A stretch of DNA of 64,000 nt from DALYJJ01 sp033763935 (GTDB lineage: Bacteria > Acidobacteriota > Terriglobia > Bryobacterales > Bryobacteraceae). Below are positions 26,824 to 34,415 of the stretch, one piece after another. The position numbers and the translations under genes are program-made. The notes under the pieces are model-generated. The model was not told the origin of the DNA. It worked only from the letters and a program-made list of their open reading frames with translations, and searched no databases. How positions within the stretch are numbered: position 1 is the first letter of the stretch; each line of letters begins with the position of its first letter. Location of the stretch: contig JANRJO010000056.1 of NCBI GenBank assembly GCA_033763935.1, forward strand, positions 3,228 through 67,227. The letters are read 5' to 3'.

Positions 26824-27627
26824 TTACAATGTCGTTAGCAACTGGTTTGTGCATCGGTAGGCCTCGGCGACGGCGGCCTCGGGTGCAAGCGAGCGAAGCC
26901 GGCTTCCGAAGATCTCAACTGTGAGGTGGCCCTGGTAGGGGAGCGCCTGGAAGAAAGCCTGAAAATCGATCACACCTTCACCCGGGACACAGCGTTCCAG
27001 GTCCCGAATCTGGTCGGGCGGCAGAGGCGGGCTGTCGGAGACGTGGACGTCGAGGATCGCGGCGGGCGGAAGAGCGGCAAGCTCGGCTGCGTCGGCCCCA
27101 GCGTGATGCCAATGCCAACTGTCTACGGCAAGACCGCAGTGCGGGGAGATACTGTGCGCAAAGTCGAGCATCTCTTCCAGCTTCCAGATGAACTCGTAGG
27201 GGAACTGCCGCCGGAGAGCGAGCGGCGTGATGGGTTCGAGCGCGAGGCGGATACCGAATTCGTCGAGGACTTCCTGGCAGATGCGCAGCCGCCGCCGCAG
27301 CTCAGCGGCGCGTTCGGCCTTCGGCTGTTCAGAGGACGGCGGCAGCCCGACGGGCGCGACGGCGCAGCCGAGCCGGGCCGCAAGACAAGCCTGCGGGCGG
27401 AGGCGGGGCAGAGTCTGGCGAAATGTCTCCTCGTCGCGGCGCGGTTCGGCGGCAAGCAGCAGGGAGCGAACGGGCAGGGGTGTGCCGGCGGGCGCCTCAG
27501 GCGGTATCGCCTGGTCGCGAGACAACACGACGGCGGCGAAGCCCTCCCGGCGCGCTACGGCGGCGCTGTCGGGCCACTGCAGCTGCCAGCCGGCGGTACA
27601 GGGATGCAAGACCAGCGGAAAGTGCAC
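26824..27627 (-). CDS. Sugar phosphate isomerase/epimerase (TIM barrel)
   Basis: A 267-residue protein of the xylose-isomerase-like TIM barrel family. The metal-site residues are placed at LALEPI (Glu), VDSWHWHHAG (Asp/His), ILDVHVSD (His) and VEIFGS (Glu). There is no signal peptide, so it is cytosolic. The GTG start at 27627 follows GGGAGAC. It is divergent from the FadN-like gene, with an inverted repeat between. The substrate is unknown; such genes often act with Gfo/Idh dehydrogenases. Confidence 0.85.
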   Translation of the reverse strand: MHFPLVLHPCTAGWQLQWPDSAAVARREGFAAVVLSRDQAIPPEAPAGTPLPVRSLLLAAEPRRDEETFRQTLPRLRPQACLAARLGCAVAPVGLPPSSEQPKAERAAELRRRLRICQEVLDEFGIRLALEPITPLALRRQFPYEFIWKLEEMLDFAHSISPHCGLAVDSWHWHHAGADAAELAALPPAAILDVHVSDSPPLPPDQIRDLERCVPGEGVIDFQAFFQALPYQGHLTVEIFGSRLRSLAPEAAVAEAYRCTNQLLTTL

Positions 27628-27632
27628 TCGAA

Positions 27633-27654
27633 CAGTCTCCCACGGGTGAGACTG
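27633..27654. promoter_or_regulatory. Inverted repeat in divergent promoter region
   Basis: CAGTCTC (27633-27639) and GAGACTG (27648-27654) form a perfect 7-base inverted repeat with 8 bases between. It lies in the 73-base gap between the isomerase and the FadN-like gene, just upstream of a TACACT box (27674-27679) that could be the -10 element for the latter. It could be an operator for a fatty-acid regulator, but that is inference. Confidence 0.35.
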
Positions 27655-27700
27655 CGAAAAGGGTCGAAGCTGTTACACTCCGAGTACTGGAATCGTCCTG

Positions 27701-30028
27701 ATGAAGACACTTCGTCGTGTGGCCGTTCTCGGGGCCGGCACGATGGGCTCGCGCATCGCGGCCCACTTTGCCAACGCCGGCTACCCCGCCCTTCTTCTCG
27801 ACATCGTTCTGCCCGACCAAACCGACCGGAGCGCCGCCGCCAAACGGGGCCTGGAGAGCGCTCAGAAGCAGAAGCCGGGCGGGTTTTACACCGACGGAGC
27901 AGCCTCTCTGGTGACGCCGGGGAACTTCGAAGATCATCTCGAACGCCTGCGCGAGTGCGAGTGGATCATCGAAGCGGTAACGGAGAACCTGGAGGTCAAG
28001 CGCGCGCTGTGGCGGAAGGTAGAGGGTGTACGGCGTCCGGACGCCGTGGTTTCGACGAATACCAGCGGTATTCCACTCGCCGCCATTTCGCAAGGCTTCA
28101 GCCCGGAGTTCCGGCGGCGCTTTCTGGGAACGCACTTCTTCAACCCACCTCGCTACCTGCACTTGTGCGAAGTGATACCTGGCGCGGAGACGGACCCCGA
28201 AGTCGTCGCGGCAATCGGCGAATTCATCGATCTACGGCTGGGCAAGGGCGTGGTGCACTGCAAGGACACGCCGAACTTCATTGCGAATCGCATCGGCAGC
28301 TTCTGGGGCGCGACGGTCTACAAGCTGATGGTGGAGGGCGACTTCACCATCGAAGAAGTGGATGCGATCACGGGACCTCTGATCGGGTTGCCCAACAGCG
28401 CGTCGTTCCGGCTGCTGGATATCGTTGGGCTCGACATCTGGATGCACGTCGCGAAGAACCTCTACGAGGCTGTGCCCCACGATCCGTGGCGGGAGCGGCT
28501 ACTGCCGCTGCCCTTCATGCAGGAGATGATGAACCGGCGATGGTTGGGCGATAAGACCGGCCAGGGGTTCTTCCAGCGCGTCGGCAAGGAGCGGGCGATT
28601 CACGCGATCGACTGGAAGACGCTCGAGTACCACCCGGCGCGGAAAGTCGAGTTCGCTTCGGTGGAGGCGGTAAGGAAGATCGAGGACCTGCCGCAGCGGC
28701 TGCGGGCGCTGGTGGCGGGCGATGACAGTGTCGGGCGGTTTCTCTGGAGCCTGTTCTCGGACCTGTTCCTCTATTCGGCCGAGCGCATTCCGGAGATCGC
28801 CGACGGCGTGGTGGAGATCGATCGCGCGATGCGCTGGGGCTACGCGAACAAGCTTGGGCCATTCGAGTTGTGGGACGCGCTGGGCTTCGAGGAGACGTGC
28901 GCTCGTCTGGAGAAGGAAGGCCGAGCGCTGCCGGACTCAATAACGGCGATGCGGCGTGCGGGCGTGAAGAGCTTTTATCGCGCGGCGGACGGCGGCGGCG
29001 TGCCGGGAACGGAGTACTTCGACCTCTGCACGGGGAGCTGCCGGAAACTCGAGCCGCGGCCCGGGATACTGATTCTGGGCGAGACGAAGCGGGCGCGCGG
29101 TGTAGTGAAGCGGAACGCCAGCGCCTCTCTCGTAGACGTGGGCGACGGCGTGCTGTGCCTGGAATTCCATTCCAAGATGAATTCGCTCGGCGCGGAAACC
29201 GTGGAGATGATTTACGCCGGCCTGGCGGAAAGGGAACGGAACTTCGAGGCGATGATTGTCGCCAACGAAGGGGAGAACTTTTGCGTGGGAGCGAACCTGG
29301 CACTGATGCTGAGCGGTGCGCAGGCGGCTGACTGGAACGCCGTGGAACGCGGGGTGCGCGAGTTCCAGGGAGCACTGATGGCGATGAAACACGCCGCCAA
29401 GCCGGTGGTGGCGGCGCCGTTCCAGCGCGTGTTGGGCGGCGGCTGCGAAGTGGTGCTGCACGCGGCGAAGGCGCAGGCTTCGGCGGAATTGTATATGGGC
29501 CTGGTGGAAGTGGGCGTGGGGTTGATACCGGCGGGCGGCGGGTGCAAGGAGCTGACGGCGCGGCTGAAAGACCCGCGGCGGGTATTCGAGCTGATCGGCA
29601 TGGCGAAGGTGTCGTCCTCGGCCGAGGACGCGCGCAACATGGGCCTGCTGCACCGGCAGGACGGAATCACGATGAACCGGGAGCGCCTGATTGCGGATGC
29701 GAAGACGGCGTCGCTGGCGCTGGCGCGGGACTACCGGCCGCTCCAGCCGCGAACGGACATCAAGGTGACCGGCGAGAACGGGTACGCGGCGATGCGGCTG
29801 GGAGCTTGGATGATGCGGCAGGCCGGCTACATCAGCGACTACGACATGGTGATCGCGGGGAAGCTGGCGCATGTACTGAGCGGCGGACGCGTGAGCGGCG
29901 AACCGCTGGTAAGCGAGCAGTACCTGCTGGACCTGGAGCGGGAAGCGTTCCTGAGCCTGCTGGGTGACGAGCGGACACAGGCGCGCATGCAGCATATGCT
30001 GAAGACCGGCAAGCCGCTTCGGAATTAG
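27701..30028 (+). CDS. 3-hydroxyacyl-CoA dehydrogenase / enoyl-CoA hydratase, FadN type
   Basis: A 775-residue bifunctional beta-oxidation enzyme. The order is dehydrogenase first: Rossmann motif VAVLGAGTMGSRIAAHFANAG (from residue 6), EAVTENLEVK, NTSGIPL, GTHFFNPPRYLHLCE, then C-terminal dehydrogenase domains to about residue 440. The crotonase domain follows (CLEFHSKMNSLG, NFCVGANL, LGGGCEV, VGVGLIPAGGG). This order matches B. subtilis FadN rather than E. coli FadB. The thiolase gene follows after 12 bases, as in fadNA operons. A TACACT -10-like box lies about 21 bases before the ATG. Confidence 0.94.
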   Translation: MKTLRRVAVLGAGTMGSRIAAHFANAGYPALLLDIVLPDQTDRSAAAKRGLESAQKQKPGGFYTDGAASLVTPGNFEDHLERLRECEWIIEAVTENLEVKRALWRKVEGVRRPDAVVSTNTSGIPLAAISQGFSPEFRRRFLGTHFFNPPRYLHLCEVIPGAETDPEVVAAIGEFIDLRLGKGVVHCKDTPNFIANRIGSFWGATVYKLMVEGDFTIEEVDAITGPLIGLPNSASFRLLDIVGLDIWMHVAKNLYEAVPHDPWRERLLPLPFMQEMMNRRWLGDKTGQGFFQRVGKERAIHAIDWKTLEYHPARKVEFASVEAVRKIEDLPQRLRALVAGDDSVGRFLWSLFSDLFLYSAERIPEIADGVVEIDRAMRWGYANKLGPFELWDALGFEETCARLEKEGRALPDSITAMRRAGVKSFYRAADGGGVPGTEYFDLCTGSCRKLEPRPGILILGETKRARGVVKRNASASLVDVGDGVLCLEFHSKMNSLGAETVEMIYAGLAERERNFEAMIVANEGENFCVGANLALMLSGAQAADWNAVERGVREFQGALMAMKHAAKPVVAAPFQRVLGGGCEVVLHAAKAQASAELYMGLVEVGVGLIPAGGGCKELTARLKDPRRVFELIGMAKVSSSAEDARNMGLLHRQDGITMNRERLIADAKTASLALARDYRPLQPRTDIKVTGENGYAAMRLGAWMMRQAGYISDYDMVIAGKLAHVLSGGRVSGEPLVSEQYLLDLEREAFLSLLGDERTQARMQHMLKTGKPLRN

Positions 30029-30040
30029 GGGGAGCACGTG

Positions 30041-31216
30041 ATGCAGGAAGCCGTGATTGTCGATTGCTTACGCACCCCGGTGGGCAAGGCGCGGAGGGGC
30101 GGGCTGCGGAACGTCCGGCCGGACGACCTGGCGGCGCACGTCATTCGGGCGCTGCTCGAGAAGCATCCGGCGGTACCGCGCGAGGAAGTGGACGACGTGA
30201 TTCTGGGGTGCGCGATGCCCGAGGGCGAGCAGGGGATGAACGTGGCGCGGATTGCCGCCCTGCGGGCCGGCCTCCCGGACCTGGTACCCGCGGTGACCAT
30301 CAACCGCTTCTGTTCGTCGGGGTTGCAATCGATTGCGATGGCGGCGGACCGCATCCGCGCCGGAGGCGCGCACATCGTGGTGGCGGGCGGCACGGAGTCG
30401 ATGAGCATGGTGCCGATGGCCGGAAATAAGTTTTCTCCGAACCCGACGCTGGTGGATGCCCGGCCCGAGGTGTACTTATCGATGGGATTGACGGCGGAGC
30501 GGCTGCGGGAGAAGTACGGCATTGACCGCGATCAGCAGGACGCCTTCGCGCTCCGCAGCCATCAGCGAGCGCTCACCGCTCAGCAGGAGGGCGACTTCGT
30601 GGAGGAGATCGCGCCGATTGAAGTGGAGACGGTGGAGTTGGAGATCGGGGGAACCGTGCGGCGGAAGACCGTAGTGGCGCGCGACGAGGGGCCGCGCAGC
30701 GATACGACGGCCGAGGCCCTGGCGAAGTTAAAGCCGGTGTTTCATGCCGCGGGGAGCGTCACGGCGGGCAATTCTTCGCAGATGAGCGACGGAGCGGCGG
30801 CGGCGCTGGTGATGTCGGAGAAGAAGGCCCGCGAGCTGGGGCTGAAGCCGATGGCTCGATTCGCGAGCTTTGCGGCAGGCGGGGTTCCGCCGGAGATCAT
30901 GGGTATCGGGCCGGTGGTGGCGATTCCGAAGGCGCTCGAGATGGCCGGGTTGAAGCTGGCGGACATCGACCTGGTGGAGTTGAACGAAGCGTTTGCGGTG
31001 CAGGCGCTGGCGGTAATTCAGGAGGCGGGCCTGGACGTGCACCGGGTGAATGTCAACGGCGGAGCGATTGCGTTGGGGCACCCGCTGGGCTGCACCGGCG
31101 CCAAGCTGACGGCGACGATTCTGCGGGAGATGCAGCGGCGGGGCTCGAAGTACGGCATGGTGACGATGTGCGTGGGCGGAGGGCAGGGGGCAGCCGGGAT
31201 CTTCGAGCTGATGTAG
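30041..31216 (+). CDS. fadA: Acetyl-CoA acyltransferase (3-ketoacyl-CoA thiolase)
   Basis: A 391-residue thiolase that catalyses the last step of beta-oxidation. The nucleophilic Cys is in INRFCSSGLQS (about residue 88), the catalytic His in NGGAIALGHPLGCTGAK, and the second Cys in MCVGGGQG. ATG 30041 was preferred to GTG 30038 because GGGGGAG lies 6 bases before it. It forms an operon with the FadN-like gene; together they complete the hydration, oxidation and cleavage steps. No acyl-CoA dehydrogenase is adjacent. Confidence 0.95.
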   Translation: MQEAVIVDCLRTPVGKARRGGLRNVRPDDLAAHVIRALLEKHPAVPREEVDDVILGCAMPEGEQGMNVARIAALRAGLPDLVPAVTINRFCSSGLQSIAMAADRIRAGGAHIVVAGGTESMSMVPMAGNKFSPNPTLVDARPEVYLSMGLTAERLREKYGIDRDQQDAFALRSHQRALTAQQEGDFVEEIAPIEVETVELEIGGTVRRKTVVARDEGPRSDTTAEALAKLKPVFHAAGSVTAGNSSQMSDGAAAALVMSEKKARELGLKPMARFASFAAGGVPPEIMGIGPVVAIPKALEMAGLKLADIDLVELNEAFAVQALAVIQEAGLDVHRVNVNGGAIALGHPLGCTGAKLTATILREMQRRGSKYGMVTMCVGGGQGAAGIFELM

Positions 31217-31225
31217 GATCAGGCG

Positions 31226-32917
31226 ATGCGGAGAATCGCTTTGTTGGCCGCGGCAGCGGCGGCCTTGCTGACGGGGCAGGATGTCCGGAACACGTCCACG
31301 CCCAACACCGACACGCATGTCGTGATGCCGGAGTACAAGACGCTTGCCCAGTGGGAGGCGCGGAAGGCGGCTCTGCGGAAGCAGATTCTGTTCGCCGCCG
31401 GGCTATGGCCGATGCCGGCGAAGAACGAATTGCGGCCGCTCTTAAGCGGCCGGCTGGAGCGCGACGGATACACGATTGAGAAGGTAGCGATCGAGACGCT
31501 CCCGGGCTACTGGCTGGCGGGCAATCTCTTCTCGCCGCGCGGGAAGCAAGGCCCGTTTCCGGCAATCGTGCGGCCGCACGGCCATTGGACGTACGGGCGC
31601 TTGGAGCACCAGCCTCTGAACTCGATCCCGACGCATGCGGCAAATCTGGCGCGCGAAGGGTTCGTGGTCTTCGCCTACGACATGGTCGGGTTTACGGACA
31701 CGGTGCAAACGCCGCACAACTTCGCCAAGAAGCCGGAGCAGTTGTGGGCGTTCGGACCGCTGGGGCTGCAGCTGTGGAACTCCATCCGCGTGGTGGACTA
31801 CCTCGCTTCCCTGCCCTCGGTGGACCGGAACCGGATTGGCGTGACCGGCGCCTCGGGCGGCGGCACGCAGGCGTTTCTGCTGGCTGCGGTGGATGACCGG
31901 CTCGCGTTCGCCGCGCCGGTGAACATGGTGTCCGCTTATATGCAGGGCGGTTCCCCGTGCGAGAACGCACCGGGGCTGCGGGTGGGCACGTCGAACCTCG
32001 AGTTTGCCGCGATGTTCGCCCCGAAGCCGATGCTGCTGGTGTCCGCCACGGGTGATTGGACGAAGCAGGTACCGCGGGAGGAGTTCCCGGCGATTCGGAA
32101 GGTGTATGAGCTGTACGGCAAACCGGAGAATGTCCAGGTGGTGCAGTTCGACGCCCCGCACAACTACAACAAGGACAGCCGGGAGGCGGTGACGAACTTC
32201 CTCCGCAAAACGGCGTACGGACGTACCGACACAATCAGGGAGCGTGGGGTCGCCATCGAGAAACTGGCCGACATGATGGTGTGGCACGGACGGGCGCTTC
32301 CGGAAGGTGCGAAACACTACGAGCAGATTTTCGGGTGGTGGCGGCAGATGTCGCGGGAGCAGACAGATGCGGCCGCGCCGGACCGTCTGCGGGAGGGGCT
32401 GCGGCTGGCGCTAGGCTCGGAGTGGCCGGCGGAGGTGAAACTGGAGGGTACGGCGATGACCCGCCCGGGCCGGGGCGACCGCGTTCCCGCAACGTTCACT
32501 GCTGGAAAGGGGGTACCGATTGTCGCCATCGGGGCGGCGCAGGTGTTCGCCTCGGGCCGGCCCGTGCTGCGCATCGAACCGTTTCAGACCGGCTCGGCCG
32601 CGGCGCCGCGCGACCGCTCGCACACTCACTTCCTTACCTTCAACGCCAGCGACGATGCGGCGCGGGTACAGGACATTGTGACGGCGATCCGATTCGTCGC
32701 GGGTCCGGAGGTGGACGAGGTGGAGATCTCCGCGGATGGGCCGGCGAGGATCTGGGCATTATTTGCAGCGGCGGTTTCGCCGGTGAAGGTCCGGCTGACC
32801 GCCCCGCCCTTCAAGTTCGCGGGGACCGATGACGATTACATCGAGCAGTTCTTCGTGCCCGGCATTCAGCGAGCCGGCGGTTTCGAAGCCGCTATGAAGG
32901 CTTGGCGAGGGAGATAA
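31226..32917 (+). CDS. Secreted alpha/beta hydrolase (acetyl xylan esterase-like)
   Basis: 563 residues with a signal peptide (RRIALLAAAAAALLTG). The alpha/beta hydrolase core reaches about residue 335, with the nucleophile in VTGASGGGTQAF (about residue 212), VSATGDWT, and a likely catalytic His in DAPHNYN (about residue 312). The large insert and GxSGGGTQ elbow match the family annotated as acetyl xylan esterase or glucuronoyl-esterase-like. The C-terminal 220 residues are of unknown fold. The ATG lacks a Shine-Dalgarno; a TAGGAT box ends 6 bases before it and overlaps the thiolase stop. Confidence 0.8.
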   Translation: MRRIALLAAAAAALLTGQDVRNTSTPNTDTHVVMPEYKTLAQWEARKAALRKQILFAAGLWPMPAKNELRPLLSGRLERDGYTIEKVAIETLPGYWLAGNLFSPRGKQGPFPAIVRPHGHWTYGRLEHQPLNSIPTHAANLAREGFVVFAYDMVGFTDTVQTPHNFAKKPEQLWAFGPLGLQLWNSIRVVDYLASLPSVDRNRIGVTGASGGGTQAFLLAAVDDRLAFAAPVNMVSAYMQGGSPCENAPGLRVGTSNLEFAAMFAPKPMLLVSATGDWTKQVPREEFPAIRKVYELYGKPENVQVVQFDAPHNYNKDSREAVTNFLRKTAYGRTDTIRERGVAIEKLADMMVWHGRALPEGAKHYEQIFGWWRQMSREQTDAAAPDRLREGLRLALGSEWPAEVKLEGTAMTRPGRGDRVPATFTAGKGVPIVAIGAAQVFASGRPVLRIEPFQTGSAAAPRDRSHTHFLTFNASDDAARVQDIVTAIRFVAGPEVDEVEISADGPARIWALFAAAVSPVKVRLTAPPFKFAGTDDDYIEQFFVPGIQRAGGFEAAMKAWRGR

Positions 32918-32939
32918 GGGCGCCCTCAAGGAGCGATCG

Positions 32940-34076
32940 TCATGGCTCGGTAACGGGGACCTGAGTGGAGACTTCGATGCCGAATCCTTCGAGGCCGACG
33001 AGCTTGCGGGGATGGTTGGTCAGGAGGCGGATGCGGGTGAGGCCGAGGTCGCGCAGGATCTGGGCGCCGAGGCCGACCTCATGCTGGAGAAGGCGCTGGC
33101 CATCCGGCGTGGCATAGTGCATGAACCCGCGGGTGTGGGAGACGAGCCGGAGGCCACCGCGCTGGTCACGTTCCTGGCGCAGCCCAGGGCCGGTCTGGTG
33201 GAGGTAGACGAGGACGCCACGGCCTTCGGCGGCGATGCGGCGCAGGGATTCCTGGACGAGGCGGCGGCAATCGCACTCGGTGGATCCGAAGACATCGCCG
33301 TAGACGCAGTGGGAGTGCATCCGGACGAGGACCTCGTCACGGCCGGCGACGTCGCCCCTGACGAGGGCGATATGCTGCTCGTTATCCACGAGGCTGGAGT
33401 ACGAAATCGTCTGAAATTCGCCGAAATTGGTGATTAATTTTCCTTGGCCGCGGCGCTCCACGAACCGCTCGTGGCGCAGGCGGTAGCGGATGAGTTCGGC
33501 GACGGAGATCATCCTCAGGCTGTGGAGGCGGCAGAACTCCTCCAGTTGGGGAACGCGGGCCATGCTGCCGTCGGAGTTCATAATCTCGCAGATAACGCCG
33601 CCCGGCCGAAGGCCGGCGAGGCGGGCGAGATCGACGGCGGCCTCGGTCTGCCCGGCGCGGACGAGGACCCCGCCCTCGCGGGCGCGAAGCGGGAAGACAT
33701 GGCCGGGACGGGCGAGGTCTTCTGGCCGGGTCTCCTCGCGCATGGCGAGACGAATGGTGAGGGCGCGGTCGGCGGCTGAGATGCCAGTGGAGACGCCCTG
33801 CCGGGCGTCTATAGACTCACAGAAGGCGGTGCCGAAGTTCGACGTATTGTGGGGGGTCATCAAGGGCAGGCGGAGTTGTTCGCAAAGGGCGGGGGCGAGC
33901 GCGAGGCAAACGAGGCCGCGGCCGTGGACGGCCATGAAGTTGACGGCTTCGGCGGTGGTAAGTTCAGCGGCGAGGGTTAAGTCGCCTTCATTCTCGCGAT
34001 CCTCGTCGTCGACGACCACCAGCATCCGGCCAGCTCGGAAGTCGTCGAGCGCCTCCTCAATGGAAGCAAAGGGCAT
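32940..34076 (-). CDS. ribBA: RibBA: DHBP synthase fused to a degenerate GTP cyclohydrolase II domain
   Basis: 378 residues of the riboflavin pathway. The N-terminal DHBP synthase half is intact: VVVDDEDRENEGDLT, SIDARQGVSTGISAADRA and RPGHVFPLRAREGGVL. In the GTP cyclohydrolase II half, the zinc cysteines remain (SHCVYGDVFGSTECDC). However, the catalytic loop usually RQEGR-IG reads HQTGPGLRQ, with Pro at the essential Arg position, and the DTVEAN segment is missing. The C-terminal LLTNHPRKLVGLEGFGIE is kept. It therefore probably supplies only DHBP synthase activity or a changed second one. GAGGAGA precedes the ATG. Confidence 0.93.
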   Translation of the reverse strand: MPFASIEEALDDFRAGRMLVVVDDEDRENEGDLTLAAELTTAEAVNFMAVHGRGLVCLALAPALCEQLRLPLMTPHNTSNFGTAFCESIDARQGVSTGISAADRALTIRLAMREETRPEDLARPGHVFPLRAREGGVLVRAGQTEAAVDLARLAGLRPGGVICEIMNSDGSMARVPQLEEFCRLHSLRMISVAELIRYRLRHERFVERRGQGKLITNFGEFQTISYSSLVDNEQHIALVRGDVAGRDEVLVRMHSHCVYGDVFGSTECDCRRLVQESLRRIAAEGRGVLVYLHQTGPGLRQERDQRGGLRLVSHTRGFMHYATPDGQRLLQHEVGLGAQILRDLGLTRIRLLTNHPRKLVGLEGFGIEVSTQVPVTEP

Positions 34077-34223
34077 AGGTTCTCCTCAACTATAACGCAG
34101 GAGCTAAGACGAATGATTTCGCGGGGAAACGCGCAGAATAGGCTTGCGCGGAGGCCGGTTACCCCGTAGAGTGTAATTTACGAAAAACCAGGAAGTAGGA
34201 AGGCAATTCTTCAGGAAGGCAAC

Positions 34224-34415
34224 GTGTATTTTATGAACACTACAGCAAACTACAAGAATGTGACGCTTGACAGCGAGTTGTTGAACAGGATCGGAATAGA
34301 GGCGGAACGTCAGGGGATGGAGCCGGAGGAGTTCGTGGCGAAGCTGCTGGAGGACTACCTGGAGAGCACGGAAGCGCTGGCGCCGGCGTTGAGTGCCGCG
34401 CAAGGGCGGAACTAG
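34224..34415 (+). CDS. Small ribbon-helix-helix-like protein (63 aa)
   Basis: After an N-terminal strand (YKNVTLDSELLNRI) come two helices (EAERQGMEPEEFVAKLLEDYLE), the arrangement of CopG/Arc-type ribbon-helix-helix DNA binders or antitoxins. AGGAAGG lies 4 bases before the GTG at 34224 and 13 before an in-frame ATG at 34233; the GTG is preferred. No toxin gene lies beside it. Its stop shares CTAG with the stop of the convergent histidine kinase gene. Confidence 0.62.
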   Translation: MYFMNTTANYKNVTLDSELLNRIGIEAERQGMEPEEFVAKLLEDYLESTEALAPALSAAQGRN

